Below are positions 11,956-24,339 of a stretch of DNA of 64,000 nt, in pieces (within the stretch, counting starts at the first letter, position 1; each line of letters opens with the position of its first letter). The notes under the pieces were generated by a model. The model was given only the letters and a program-made list of their open reading frames with translations. It ran no database searches and was not told the origin of the DNA. Source of the stretch: Forficula auricularia (Eukaryota > Arthropoda > Insecta > Dermaptera > Forficulidae); the NCBI GenBank assembly GCA_024734495.1, contig JALMQS010000099.1:73097764-73161763 (forward strand), in the 5' to 3' direction. The position numbers and the translations under genes were made by a program.

Positions 11956-11964
11956 AAAAACCTA

Positions 11965-12145
11965 GATGTCTAGAATGTTCATTTTTGACCTTCCGCCTCA
12001 TTTTGGGTGTTTATTTTCAAAATTTCTTAAACGAAAATATCAAAAATTAGAAGCAAAGTAATTTTTGACATTTTCGTTTGAAAAATTTTGAAAATAAACA
12101 CCCAAAATGAGGCGGAAGGTCAAAAATGAAGATTCTAGACCTTTG
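11965..12145. repeat. Palindrome, about 85-bp arms
   Basis: TCATTTTTGACCTTCCGCCT and its complement face each other around 12050. The right arm plus 12146-12235 matches 33476-33662 on the opposite strand, so it belongs to an interspersed family. Confidence 0.75.
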
Positions 12146-12199
12146 AACCAAACTCAACCAGCATCAGTAAGAAAACTCAAATTGCCAAAAAGGTATTCA

Positions 12200-12345
12200 G
12201 TGAAACGAGTTTTAACTAGTAAGAACCCGTTCTTACTAAAGAACTGCAACATACATATATTTCGGGGTATGAGACCATTTTCAGGATTTCACAGAAGAAA
12301 CTGAGGAAGATGGGCTCATAGTCCGAAATATATATATATATATAT
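12200..12345. repeat. Small inverted pair with two ribozyme-like motifs
   Basis: Minus motif 12254-12284 (CTGAAAA ... GAAATATAT) and plus motif 12301-12340 (CTGAGGAAGA, stem GGGCT/AGTCC, GAAATATAT). Both have non-consensus cores; resembles the 34715/35864 family. Confidence 0.45.
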
Positions 12346-12831
12346 ATATTAAATACAATTTTAAATTTTTCAAGATTAAGTTAATTTAGACAACTGTTTA
12401 AAACGCTGATTCATACAGTTTCGGGTTGAATAGAAAATTTTAAGGTAGGATTGTGTGTGGGTTGTTGGTGAAACATTTTAAAATAAAGTAAAGAAAAATG
12501 TGAAAAATTTAAAGTAATTTTTAAAATTTAAAATATCTACTAGGTAGGTTTCACAAAGACAAAAAGACAAGATGGTAGTTTAGCATGACTCTATATATAT
12601 ATATATTTACTACAATTCCCATCTGTCTGATTCTTTGGGGAATCGAAACAGATGAATTTTGTTCAAATATTCAATAATAAATTTTATTTATATGTTAACA
12701 TTAAATGAAAGCGAAAGTTAAAACTTTTATCCGGTCACTGCCCTATTTTGGTGCATTTGGGACCAGACTCGTTCTGATAGTGAACCAAGAGTTGAAAAAA
12801 AAATTTTAAGAAAAAAATAAAAACCGACTTC

Positions 12832-13474
12832 AAAAAATTAAATGCAACAAATATAAAAATACACTAAAAGGTATAAAATAATTATTATCTTATTTAGTTA
12901 CAACTAAACGACGAAATATTAACACGAAATTACTTTTTAAAGTCGGTGCCAAACAAACTATACCTATAAGCGAGCGTACCCGCCAAACGTACTAAGTAAG
13001 ATCCGTCGAGTGCGATTCATAAAAGGTATATGTTTGGCACCGACTTCAAAAAGTAATTTCGTGTTAATATTTCGTCGTTTAGTTGTAACTAAATAAAGAT
13101 AATAATTATTTTATACCTTTTACTGTATTTTATTTGTTGCATTTAATTTTTTGAAGTCGGTTTTATTTTTTTCTTAAAAATTATTTTTATTTTTCTCTTT
13201 TTAGTGATGTTATTAATAGTGATCATATCATCAGAACTTGACCAAATTAATATGACACCATCCCTAAGACACCCCCTTTCGGATAAAAAAGAAACATCGA
13301 AATCGGTTCATAAACAAAGAGGTTAGGTCTAAACAAACCTAATAAAAAGGTCTAATACCTATGAAAAAAAATACGAAAAAAAAAATGGGACCAATCGGAA
13401 GCTAGACTGGACCCAATGCAAAAATTTTTTCAAAATCGGTTGACAATTGGCGGAGATATGAGGTAACATAGGCA

Positions 13475-13507
<33 letters not shown>

Positions 13508-13546
13508 CTATCGAATAGAGAACCTCCTCCTTTTTTGAAGTCGGTT
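12832..13546 (-). mobile_element. Foldback element, family FB (copy C)
   Basis: Full-length minus-strand copy with AACCGAC...GTCGGTT ends and an A-run at 13477-13505. Confidence 0.85.
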
Positions 13547-13548
13547 AA

Positions 13549-13892
13549 AAATACACTAAAAGGTATAAAATAATTATTATCTTATTTAGATACAACTAAA
13601 CGACGAAATATTAACATGAAATTACTTTTTGAAGTCGGTGCCAAACATATACCTTTTATGAATCGCACTCGACGGATCTTACTTAGTACGTTTGGAGGGT
13701 ATGCTCGCTTATAGGTATAGTTTGTTTGGCACCGACTTCAAAAAGTAATTTCGTGTTAATATTTCGTCGTTTAGTTGTAACTAAATAAGATAATAATTAT
13801 TTTATACCTTTTAGTGTATTTTATTTGTTGCATTTAATTTTTTGAAGTCGGTTTTTATTTTTTCTTAAAAATTATTTTATTTGAAGTCGGTT
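13549..13892 (-). mobile_element. Foldback element, family FB (copy D, deletion derivative)
   Basis: Contains only the palindromic half, joined directly to a terminal TTGAAGTCGGTT. About 340 bp of the usual unique half is missing. Confidence 0.75.
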
Positions 13893-13998
13893 AAAAAAGA
13901 TACAGGACCCAGCCGGGTATGATCCGACATGGAGAAGGCATCTGTTGGCTTAACGCGGAAGATGTCGGATCATACCGGATTGGGTCCTGTATCTTTTT
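13893..13998. repeat. Hairpin of about 43-bp arms
   Basis: AAGATACAGGACCCAGCCGG with complementary ...GGGTCCTGTATCTT, and inner arms ATGATCCGACAT / ATGTCGGATCAT around GGAGAAGGC. Confidence 0.8.
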
Positions 13999-14453
13999 TT
14001 CAACTCTTGGTTCACTATCAAAACGAGTCTGGTCCCAATTGCACCAAAATAGGGCAGTGACAGGATAAAAGTTTTAACTTTCGCTTTCATTTAATGTTAA
14101 CATATAAATAAAATTTATTATTGAATATCTGAACAAAATTCATCTGTTTCGATTCCCCAAAGATCAGACAGATGGGAATTGTAGTAAATATATATATATA
14201 TATAGAGTCATGCTAAACTACCATCTTGTCTTTTGTCTTTGTGAAACCTACCTAGTAGATATTTTAAATTTTAAAAAATTACTTAAATTTTTCACATTTT
14301 TCTTTACTTTATTTTAAAATGTTTCACCAACAACCCACACACAATCCTACCTTAAAATTTTCTATTCAACCCGAAACTGTATGAATCAGCGTTTTAAACA
14401 GTTGTCTAAATTAACTTAATCTTGAAAAATTTTAAAATTGTATTTAAATTATA

Positions 14454-15171
14454 GTCATCTTCAGTCTACAATTGAAAAAAATTATTTAATTTAAATCGGC
14501 CTATCCATCTTACCCACACTACAAGTAACTTCTTGATCTACTCATTGAAACTAAATATAATTATTTTATACAATTCCTAAATTAAAATCTTTTGAATAGA
14601 AACAGGGTAAATTACAAGCAGTCTTTTATATTCTCTATAAAAATCTCCCTAGTCGTCTGAAATAATATTTGTCCTTATTTTAAGAAACAATCAAAAGACC
14701 CTCTTGGAATTAAAAAAAGATAAAAATCTCTTGAATTTGTATAATTAACAAAGGGTAGAAAAAGAAACGTTTCTCTTTTTGTCGTTCTCAATGACAACCC
14801 CCCCCCCCCTCCAAAGAAGCAAGCAATCGTGAAACTTGCCATAATAATGGAGAGATAATTACCAACTGAGATTGTTAAGGGTGGCTAATTGAACAACCAA
14901 CAAGAACAAACATGCACAAGGGGTGGAGGGGGGCAAGTCAAACGGGGATGGTTTCAACACGAGCATTATATACAAGTAGGAAACAATGGAAACAACCCCA
15001 AGTATCAATTAAATACAAGCAAAGACGAATCCCCTTACCCATGTATACGTCAAAAAATAAATACAAATCTTTAAAAAAAAAATACAATCTTAAAAAGGTT
15101 TAATAAAAGACAAACATTTAGGGAGAATTTTTCCATTTATCAATGGAATTTAATGAAAAAATCAACTGGTA
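14454..15171. other. AT-rich intronic sequence
   Basis: Contains a degenerate ribozyme-like segment on the minus strand at about 15115-15145 and a poly-C tract at 14800. Short open frames at 14889-15103 show no domain. Confidence 0.4.
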
Positions 15172-15853
15172 AAGTGAACGCTCTATATAAGCAACCTCTC
15201 TATAAGCAACATTCTTTATAAGCAACCTCTATACAAGCAACTTTTTTTAGTTCAACTGTTCTGTATAAGCAACTTATTTTTTTAAATCTAAATATTTGAG
15301 TTAAGTTTAGGCCAATTCAGAAGTGAAATCAACTGTAACACAATCAAAATCAAACTCAAATTGTAAAAAATTCTGTTATTGGAATACGTTTGTGTTTTGT
15401 ACTGCCAGTATTGAAGTGAATTTCTGTTAAATAGAATAGTTACTTGAATTCTGTTAGTTTCTGTTAATTAATATATTAATATTTTTGTTAACTATTCTAT
15501 TTAAAAGAAATTCACTTCAATACTGGCAGCACAAAACACAAACATATTCCAATAACAGAATTTTTTACAATTTGAGGTTATGTTTGATTGATTTCACTTC
15601 TGAATTGGCCTAAACTTAACTCAAATATTTATCTTTAAAAAATAAGTTGCTTATACATTATATGATAATAATAATAAAATGTTTTCTTTTGCAAAATAAA
15701 ACTGAATTTATTTATTCTACACAGTTTAGTTAGTAAAAGAAACAAGTGAAAATATTTTCCAGGCGAGTAAGTGTTTTTATACTCCTTTTTTCCCAATAAG
15801 AAACTTTTTTATTGAAATTGGTACAAATGAGTGCTTATATAGAGAGTTCACTG
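15172..15853. mobile_element. pogo/Tigger-like palindromic MITE
   Basis: Ends AAGTGAACGCTCTATATAAG and CTTATATAGAGAGTTCACTG are inverted repeats typical of pogo-type elements and are bounded by TA at 15170-15171 and 15854-15855. An internal palindrome spans about 15262-15650. The left end has several short copies of TATAAGCAAC. No transposase. Confidence 0.75.
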
Positions 15854-15857
15854 TATA

Positions 15858-16110
15858 TATAATGTAGATTTACCTTTTTAATTCACGTGGAAATTATTAA
15901 GAGAATCTCTGATATTTTCATGTTTGTTTATTTTTAACAATGTATAAATAAATAAACAATTTTTGTAAACAATAATAATAATGTACTTTTAGTGGATATT
16001 TTTATTTAATTAAAAATATGCTTGTTTCCATTAAATTTACACGACTTTCATATTAGTTTCTCTTTGAAATCAGTATACCAATTTTCAAGCATAATTTTCA
16101 CCCTCTTAAA
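15858..16110. repeat. Interspersed repeat, paired with 2915-3182
   Basis: Same ordered blocks in the same orientation as 2915-3182, with small indels. Confidence 0.7.
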
Positions 16111-16315
16111 CAATCAAGAAATGTTTTTTATGAACTCTTTTTCAAAATTTGTTATTCCTAAAGCTGAATGGTTAACGAGATATTTTGCTGTGACGAACGG
16201 ATAGATAAGGAAAAAGACACGTGGTCGGCAAAGAACGATCAATAAATATGATTCGAAGGTCATAGACCTATCTATCTACCTGTAAGGAACCATTTTAAAA
16301 AAATAGTACCCGAGG

Positions 16316-16644
16316 GACTGGACCTTAGACCATGAAATATATAGACACGCCCTCTGTTACTCTCCACACAGAGTGAAGTGAGGCCAGCATCGCCTACAGA
16401 TGACGTCACGTTCTCGCATAAATATTTTGGTTATATTAATTTAATTTTAATTTGCGATTATTGGAATCCAAAATAAATAATCTAAACTACGATAAATTTA
16501 TCTCAATGTATAATAATTCCTATAGTGGCCATGCTATTTCTGGGTGTTCCTACCTACAGATGACGTCACATTCTCTAGTTGATGTTGGCCTCACCAAATC
16601 GACACCAGGGCGTGTCTATATATTTCATGGTCTAAGGACTGGAC
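16316..16644. mobile_element. hAT-type MITE (copy 1) with 8-bp target duplication
   Basis: Element 16324-16636 has terminal inverted repeats CTTAGACCATGAAATATATA and complement and is flanked by exact GACTGGAC at 16316-16323 and 16637-16644. Two internal CTACAGATGACGTCAC blocks are in direct order. Same family as 25704-26180. Confidence 0.88.
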
Positions 16645-16649
16645 ACATT

Positions 16650-17080
16650 GCTCGATAATTATTTACTTTAGTTTAAAGCGATATATTAATAGTTTAATTC
16701 AGCTATTTTTTTGTAGATATATAGGTATAAAGGGTGTTTTTTATTTGCAGTCAGAATTAAATAAATTTATTTTTTTGCTGACGTTTTGAACAGCTCCGGC
16801 ATTGTTGTGTACAAAGTTTCGAACATTGCAATTAAATATCATATTAATATACAGGGGCCTTGTTGACCTTTTAAACCATGAAGAAGGAGGAACGATCCTC
16901 CGAATCGTCAAAAATAAATATTAAAAAAAAAATATAATTTAATCCTTTTATTTGGAATTTGTGGTTTTCATTATCCTTGTTCTGCCGTTCCATCAATTCA
17001 CCAGTCAATTCTACCACTCTGTCTTCAATATAAAATATACCTCTAATTGAATTTCCTAATTTTTACATATATAATAATTT
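16650..17080. repeat. Pseudo-LTR-like fragment
   Basis: Contains a ribozyme-like motif at 16878-16909 and flanking sequence like that at 39440-39780 (AAAGCGATATATTAATA, AATTGCAATTAAA-type blocks). Confidence 0.45.
16878..16909 (+). ncRNA. Hammerhead-like motif, altered core
   Basis: ATGAAGA, A, stem II GGAGG/CCTCC, GAATCGTC. The first core C is A and GAAAC is GAATC. Confidence 0.3.
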
Positions 17081-17145
17081 GAAAGTTTATATAATAGGAA
17101 AACAAGGACAAATTTTTATGTGTGACCTTTTTTTATTTATCAGCC

Positions 17146-17176
17146 AAGGTTTCGTCGACTTTGCCGACTTCTTCAG
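17146..17176 (-). ncRNA. Hammerhead-like ribozyme motif
   Basis: Minus strand CTGAAGA, A, GTCG-GCAAAGT-CGAC, GAAAC. Core intact; stem III region CCTTGG is less clear than in the relative at 54499. Confidence 0.4.
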
Positions 17177-17190
17177 GGCTTCAAATAGTC

Positions 17191-17222
17191 ATGAAGAAGT
17201 CGGCAAAGTCGACGAAAGCTTG
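17191..17222 (+). ncRNA. Hammerhead-like motif, first core base changed
   Basis: ATGAAGA in place of CTGAAGA; stem II GTCG/CGAC retained. Confidence 0.3.
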
Positions 17223-17297
17223 GCTGATAAATAAAAAGTCACACATAAAAACTTGTCCTTATTTTCCTATTATATAAACTTTAAAATTAATACAAAT

Positions 17298-17535
17298 TAT
17301 GAAAGGAACCAATTATTTTACATGAATTAATGTATACATTGTATTTGAGCTTCGACTTCGGAGATAACTTCCCCACCTGTCCTTGATCATCTTTTTGTCC
17401 TTGTTTTAATTATGAAGGGAAATTTTATTAAACCAATTATTTTACATTAATTAATGTATACATTGTATTTTTTGCTTCGATTCCGGAGATTACTTCTCCA
17501 CCATCGAGTGTCCTTATTCATCTTTAGCCCTTGTT
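17298..17535. repeat. Two direct copies of a ~120-bp unit
   Basis: CCAATTATTTTACAT...TATACATTGTATTT and a GCTTCGA..CGGAGAT segment occur twice in order (17298-17410 and 17411-17535). Confidence 0.65.
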
Positions 17536-17539
17536 TTTA

Positions 17540-18679
17540 ATAAGAGGAAAAATCTAATTAGATAAAAAAACCTCTTTTCCGATAATTATTTCAATTCCAT
17601 TATTCCCCAATCAAGTCGATTGGTTATCAGTCAATCTCCCATCGGTCATCTTTTTATGAAGGGAAATGATAATAATAAATATATAATAATATTTGTAATG
17701 AGTTATTAGCGGGTTTTAAAATTAAAAAACTAATTAATTTATAATTAATAAAAATAAATAATTTAAATAAGTATACATTTTTACCTAATTCTATTTATTT
17801 TATTTATTTATTTTATTATTGAACAATGCTCTGATGAAAATATATTATTTATTTATAATTATTGGATAAAAATACTTAATATTTTTATCCAATAATTTTA
17901 AAAAATGTTTCACCAAGTACCAACACCAAATTCCTTAAAAACTTATTTATTTATTTTTGACCGTCCGTAAAATTCGACTTTCTCCATAATAATCATTTGA
18001 ATTAAAATTTTAATACGATTTTTGATTTGCCAGAAAATAATTACATATAATTTCTAAATTTCAAATTATTCACTTTTTATTTATAGTTTACAGGCTAAAT
18101 AAAATGTTCTGACAGATTGACAGACATTATTAGCCACACTAATATAATAGTTCCGTTTTATTTTTTAAACATCAAGAACGTTAAAAATTGTCAACTCACA
18201 AAAATATACTGCCAGGTTTCACAATTTATTCTTTCTTTCTTAAAGTAAGTCCAAAACAAATAAAAAAAAGTCTACAAAATTGAATATATTAATGTAGAAT
18301 TTCATGTTCTCTAAAATACATTTTGTATTCAGAAAATCTTTTGATTTATCAATTCGAAAAAGTAAAAAAGGATTAAAAATAATTAGAATATGAATGAATG
18401 AATATACAAGATAAAATATGAAATAATGTTAGAATTTTTTTTCTTGTCTTATTCACTCATTTACATTAACAAGTATTTAAAATATGGGGAAAGAAAGAAA
18501 GAAAGAACGGGAAGGTCATCATTAATAAAGATTAAATAATTAATAAGAAGGAGATTTTATTATTTTAGCCAGAAAAACTAACTTATATAAGAGACATTCG
18601 AACAAGTGTCAAAGGATTTAGAATAAATATTTTATATCTTTTCTACTATTAAATGAGAAATTCTTGTATATAAATATAT
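17540..18679. other. AT-rich intronic sequence
   Basis: Segment 17880-17945 matches the outer arm of the Penelope-like palindrome at 34590-34650 on the opposite strand. Otherwise nothing recognised. Confidence 0.4.
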
Positions 18680-19450
18680 ATACACGAGCTTCGAGGGCGT
18701 GCCGATGGTGCTCTGGCGGGCAGCGTCTCGGTCCAAAAATTTTATTCCTCTTAAAAAACCACACTCCAAATGTATACCCGTAAACTACCGAAAATACATC
18801 GTCTCTTAAAAGTTTCGCCTCTTTAATTTTTGAGTGGCGGGGGGGGGAGGAATAATTATGAATATATTTAAATTTAAAATTTAAATTTAAATTTCATTTT
18901 TCCTTTTCAAAACAAAAATAATGAAATGATTTATGAACTGCAAAAAATTCGCAGGCTGAATCATGGAAATTATTCAAATTTACGCGGTTCAATTAATTTA
19001 ATTAATTACAAAAAATATATTTAATGTTTCTTAATTTAAAGTCTTTTAGAGTCTTTCATTTCAAAATTCGAGTGCAAATTAAAATTATATTTCAAATTTG
19101 CCTGGTTAATGAAAATCAATTGGAGCTGTCAGTTTAAAATCCGAACTGACAATTATATTTCAAATTTGCCTCGTTAATTAATATATATTCAATGTTTTTT
19201 AATTTAAAATCAATTGGTGTTTTTTCATTTTCATTCGAGTTCAAATGAATACAATATTATCTCGACACAAAGTCTAAATCAAAAATTTATAGTTTTAGTA
19301 ATAGAAATCATGGTATAAATAATAATCTTACATTGGTCGAGTGGTTAAAGCAGATGACCTTAGTTCAAGAGTTCGTAGGTTCGATTCTAGTCAAGAGGGA
19401 AATTTTTTTAGAGAAATTTCTCTTAGCGTTGTTACAAATTAATCTAGATC
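18680..19450 (+). repeat. tRNA-headed interspersed repeat, family RB (copy 3)
   Basis: Best preserved copy: GC-rich end (18685-18740), poly-G (18838-18849), AT-rich modules and the tRNA-like head at 19333-19400. Opposite orientation to copy 1. Confidence 0.75.
19333..19400 (+). repeat. tRNA(Ser/Leu)-like pol III promoter region of RB
   Basis: TGGTCGAGTGGTTAAAGC matches an A box and GGTTCGATTCT a B box, about 37 nt apart. Acceptor and anticodon stems cannot be closed, so it is SINE-type, not a tRNA gene. Confidence 0.55.
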
Positions 19451-19489
19451 AATATATATAGTATATTATATATCCTATATTTTAGGATA

Positions 19490-20440
19490 ACCCAAAAGTC
19501 AATGATAAACTGTGAACATGGGATAGACCAATTTATGACAGTCCAGAATCTAATATATATATATATTTTTTTTTTAATAAAAGTCTCATAGTTTTTGAGT
19601 TTATATGCATTTTTAGGAAAATCTTGAAAATTGCTTTTATAGCTATTATAGCATTGAATTTACAATGGGTAACCGAAAAGTTTTGCATTCAAATTCATAG
19701 ACTTTTGAAATGTAACTTTATTTTCAAAAATCATTGTATGCCTGCTGAAAAAAGAACCCTATCGTTCATACATAGCTGCCCTATCATACATGGGAGTATT
19801 GATAAAATAAAATAATATTTTTTATTTAGAAAAATATATTCCACTTAATATTATCCCTTTTCTTTTTCTACTTTATATACAGGGTGTCCCAAAACTCAAC
19901 AATAATCTATGGAGAGGAGTCAGTTTATGAACGTCCAGGACCTAAAATTTTTTTTAATAAAAGTCTCATGGCTTTCAAGTTATAGGCATTATTTTGAAAA
20001 TTTAATGCCCTAAATAATTAAATGCTGTGGCTACAAATTTGCATATTTTATTAATCTAATTCTTGTTACCCAAACCTGAATAATCCTGCTATTTACATAG
20101 AATCCAAAATTAAAAAAAAATATTTTTGCCGTATTAATGTGTTAAAAAATTTTGATCAGCTAACTTTGAAGCATCTTTAATGTAAAAAAATGTACAAACT
20201 TGAATTAATCTTTGGCTATTAATACTATTATTAATAGCTATTAATTTTCAAGGATTTTTGTATGCCTGCTGAAAAAAAGAAACCCTATCGTCCATACATA
20301 ACTACCCTACAATACAGGAGGGTATTCAAAAAATGAATTTTTTATTTATTTTATTTAGGAAAATATATTCTCCACCCTTTTCTACTTTATATACAAGGTG
20401 TCAGAAAACTTAACAATAAACCGTAAACATGGAATAGGCC
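19490..20440. repeat. Tandem duplication of a ~400-500-bp AT-rich unit
   Basis: CCCAAAA.TCAA.AATAA, TTTAATAAAAGTCTCAT and TGCCTGCTGAAAAAAGAA occur in order in 19490-19880 and 19890-20400, with a third partial start at 20395. Second unit starts ACAGGGTGTCCC, like MITE termini. Confidence 0.6.
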
Positions 20441-20492
20441 ACACACAAACACACACGAAAACCCAATGGCCAAAATAGGCTATCTATAGTAC

Positions 20493-20528
20493 CTGAAGGA
20501 CATTAAAAAGGAAAAAAAACGAAACGTC
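20493..20528 (+). ncRNA. Hammerhead-like motif, degraded
   Basis: CTGAAGG ... CGAAACGTC with no convincing stem II. Retains the ACGT stem III and GTC triplet. Confidence 0.2.
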
Positions 20529-20789
20529 AAAAATCCAATATAGAATGATTATTCCTCAAGTACTAGATGAGAATCAATCGCTATTTTTGGTTTAAAATCG
20601 ATTTCTCTATGTCTTCAGCAAAGGTAACGGATAAGAAAACAACGCAGTTGCTATGGTTACTTATAAAAATTCCTCCCAAATTTTTAGCATTTCACAGAGA
20701 GAAGCCTATCCATTCTTACTTAAGCAAGGCTAAATGAGCTATATTAAAACTTTCAAATGAATAAATTTTAAAGAATTTAAAAAATTAAA

Positions 20790-21360
20790 AAAAAGTACTC
20801 TCTTACTCTAGAGTAAAGTACTTTAAAATATAATTTTACTAAAAACTTTATTTAACCGTTTTTGTGGTCCCCAAGGTACTTAATTAGCATATTAAATTTC
20901 ATCAAAATTGGTTAAGTGATTTTCAAGATATTTAGAAAAAACTAAAAAAGTACTGAAATAAAGTACTAATGTTTGTGGGCCGATATGTACCAAAAACTAA
21001 TCAGCGCTTCATTTTGTTAAACTAATGGTAGGTTTTCAATTTCATTTCAATCGGTGCAACGGTGTGGAAAAAATCGTGGGCCAAAAAAACGATAACATCC
21101 ATCCATCCATCCATACATCCATACATCCATCCGCACGCACTAAATGAAAAAATCGCACTTTTTGGCCTCTCGACGAGACCCCATGTAATTTTTGGCAAAA
21201 CCGTCACGTGCTAACCTAATTGAATACTACAATTTGTGACTTTAATTGAGTCCATGGGTTCCGTAGTCTTTACCTGAGGACCCTTTGAAGCCACGCTTGC
21301 CCCGAGAGCGATTACAATACTTTACCCATGCTTTGCATTGGATAAAGTAAAAAAAAATTG
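20790..21360 (-). repeat. Interspersed repeat family RC (copy 2)
   Basis: Complement of 3350-3965 with a (CATC)n microsatellite at 21098-21132. Confidence 0.8.
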
Positions 21361-22129
21361 AATTTTGAATTTGAAACATTTGGAAGTAAATTGATGATAT
21401 AATAAAAAGTATGGCGTGACTTGCTCATATCACATGACTTTCACTTGTAATTCCCTAAATAAAATTATTATTTCCCACTTGCCCAGCTTATTCTGCTTCA
21501 TTTGCATTGTCTGAATCTTAAAGATGATGGCTCTGATCTATTGATGAATGTGCATCCAGTTCTAAATTAATCAAAACAAGTGTTTGAAATTATCTTCCAT
21601 AAGAAATCATTATAAAAAAAAATCAAATTAATACAATTTTGAATGACGACCTTCACAGTATATTAAGTTCTACGAAGAAATCGGTCGCTCTGCCTCTGCT
21701 CCCTGGTCCGAAGCGAATGACCCAAGATATTTGAATGGAACACTCACTCCTACTCCTACTCCTCATCTTCTTCATCTTCTTATACAAACAACACTTGTTC
21801 ATTCACTCGCTATTACCGAACTAGAACTAATTAGGAATCCATCAAGGGACAAGAAAAAACACATCCTCTATCTAATTTATTATTTCACTATACAAACATA
21901 TAGATATTTAATATCTTTTATATATACCTATACTATATATAATATAATATCTAATTTTGATCGTAGGTGTTCTTTTTTTGTTCGTAATAATCATCTACAA
22001 AGAATAAAAAACTCACAAACACCAGCTGCTGCATGTTATTTACCTCAATCCTCTTCACTAAGATTATAAATAAATACATTTTTTTTTAGTTCTTTGAATA
22101 TAAAAATTAAAAATTTTATTGCGAAACTG
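21361..22129. other. Single-copy intronic sequence
   Basis: Mixed composition without a repeat match; the 112-codon open frame at 21731-22069 is low-complexity and has no domain. Confidence 0.4.
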
Positions 22130-22725
22130 AGAATTCTGATACGCCATCTGGTGGTCTAAATTGAAACTAGCAAATGTGGTAAAAAAAATAAGCCACCCAA
22201 GTATCTAATGGGAAACTTAGAATACCGATAAGCTCTATCTGGTGGTCTAAATTGAAACTAGTCAATGTGGGCCAAAAAATTAAGCCAAGCCCCTACCAAG
22301 TATCCAATGGGAAATTGAGAATTCCGATACGCTCTATCTGGTGGTCTAAATTCAAACTAGCCACTGTGGGCCAAAAATTAAGCAACGCTCCTGCCAAGTA
22401 TCCAATGGGAAACTGAAAATTCCGATACGCTCTCTGAAAATTACGATACCCTCTATCTGGTGGTCTAAATTGAAACTAGGCACTGTGGGCCAAAAATAAG
22501 CCATGGTCCTACCAAGTATCCTATGGGAAACTGAAAATTCCGATACGCTCTATCTGGTGGTCTAAATTGAAACTAGGCACTGTGGGCCAAAAAATTAAGG
22601 CGAGCCCCTACCAAGTATCTAATGGGGAACTGAGAATTCCGATACCCTCTATCTGGTGGTCTAAACTGAAACTAGTCATTGTGGGACAAAAAATTAAGCC
22701 ACGCCCCTAACAAGGTTCCCAATAC
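22130..22725. repeat. Minisatellite, six units of ~100 bp
   Basis: Each unit contains ATCTGGTGGTCTAAATTGAA, a GTGGGCCAAAAA block and CCAAGTATC.AATGGGAAA. Units begin near 22143, 22231, 22333, 22451, 22546 and 22646. One unit has a partial internal duplication (22430-22450). Confidence 0.85.
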
Positions 22726-23970
22726 GGAAAAGTACTAGACTCACTTTTGTTTATTTGAAATTTTTTTTATAATGTTACAGGGTAATGTACTACAAAAAGT
22801 ATACAATTAAGAAGGAAATTTTTCTACGTAGGAACCCTTCAGAAGGGCAAAAATACAAGAAAAAAATGTAAAAAAGTATGTAACGACGTAACCCTTTAAA
22901 TATCTTAATATCTCAAACACTAAAAATGCTTTCGAAATATTCTTGAAATAATTATATATAGGGACCGTGCGTCATGACTTTAACGCCAACTGGTGACAAA
23001 AATGTAAATTTTATTGGGGGATTTATTAAACTTTTATGTAATTTTTTGTTTAGTATTATATTATTAAATAAATTCAATTTACTTTCGTAATGTGATCATC
23101 GAAAAAAATTTCGTATCCGTGGATATGTACAAATACATCACGTTCGGAAATGTGGATTTGATTCTTTACTGAAATTTTATAAATAATATATAATGCACAT
23201 TAAAAATAACTAATTTTTTTAACTATTTATCCAATGGGGTTAACAGATATCACCATTTTTGTATTTTTTCAAAAAATCGATAAATTTTGGTTTTACGCGA
23301 TTTTCTAGGAGAACCCTTCTATGAAAATGGCTGAAATTTTGGTACACAGTTATTGAAGGGACCCGTAAAAAAATTATAAAAATGGAGGAAATTCATATTA
23401 AGTTATTTTTTTTACCGTTTAAAAATAAAAAAAATGTCGAACTTACTGATCTAGTGAAATTTTCATGTGTGAAACGATTCTTACCTGAAACAAAAGAACA
23501 AAATATATATTAGTAAGTATAATCGATTTTATTATTAATAATAATATATTATTTCTCTAAGTACATTATTTTTAATCCTCCCGTCAGATCCTTAAGTCTA
23601 TTACAAAATAAATAATAAACAAATAAATCTGAATATTTTGATTGATTATTATTTTGTTTATGATAAACATAACCACACATTTAAACAATGTAATTAGTGA
23701 GGTTAATTAAAACAAAAAGTAGCTTCATTTATAGAGATTTTACAAATTTAAATTAATTATTATATCAATTAATTATGATCTAGAGCGGATGGTGAATAAA
23801 TAAACGTTTTTAAAACATAAATGTGTGACAAATGCAATTTCAAATTAGCCACTATTTACACTAATTACTACTATTTATTTCTTGTGATGTTAATATCAAA
23901 TTATAACAGCAAACCAACACTGTTAAGTGAGAAAATAAGGACGTAGGTACAAGCTTCATTCAAAGATTTT
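22726..23970. other. AT-rich intronic sequence
   Basis: The part at 23640-23800 is related to 26290-26455 (AATTAATTATGATCTA and GTAGCTTCATTTA blocks). Nothing else recognised. Confidence 0.4.
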
Positions 23971-23978
23971 TTTAAACC

Positions 23979-24009
23979 TTGAAGAAGGGGCAAGATCCTC
24001 CGAAACATC
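23979..24009 (+). ncRNA. Hammerhead-like motif
   Basis: TTGAAGA, A, stem II with GG.../...CC partly paired, GAAACATC. First core C is T. Confidence 0.3.
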
Positions 24010-24339
24010 GGGTTTTTTAAAAGAGTTAAAATTAAGTTCCATTTTGATTTTATTAAAATTTGTACTTTTCATTATTCTTGCGCTGCCTTTCCATTAATTC
24101 TACAATGAATATACCATATGTCTCGAAAAAACAATACCTTTAATTTATTTATTTATTTGGATTTATAAAATTGGCATTATTTTTTAAAAGATTCTTAGTA
24201 CCTACTTATATCTGATACTCTGATAAGTATATAAATAATTATTATATTAATGCTCAAATTATTTATTCGTTTTAATGCAAATAACCTTTTAAATAATGTT
24301 CATGAAAAGTACTATTTTCTTTTTTTTATATAGATACTG

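Larger units (their letters stand above)
12349..14453. mobile_element. Giant palindrome with about 455-bp arms, carrying nested foldbacks
   Basis: Left arm 12349-12803 and right arm 13993-14453 are near-perfect complements over their whole length, e.g. ATTCCCATCTGTCTGATTC against GATCAGACAGATGGGAAT. The interior holds FB copy C, the deleted FB copy D and a 106-bp hairpin. Confidence 0.85.
17082..17287. repeat. 206-bp palindrome of inverted pseudo-LTR ends
   Basis: Arms mirror around 17186; outer AAAGTTTATATAATAGGAAA faces its complement. Each arm has a ribozyme-like motif with stem II GTCG/CGAC. Confidence 0.75.

Noticed and set aside
19333..19400. Functional tRNA gene
   Set aside because: A and B boxes are present, but acceptor and anticodon stems do not close, and the sequence is repeated within RB; treated as a SINE-type head.
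21731..22069. 112-codon open frame
   Set aside because: Begins with a TPTPTP repeat from a microsatellite and has no recognisable motif.
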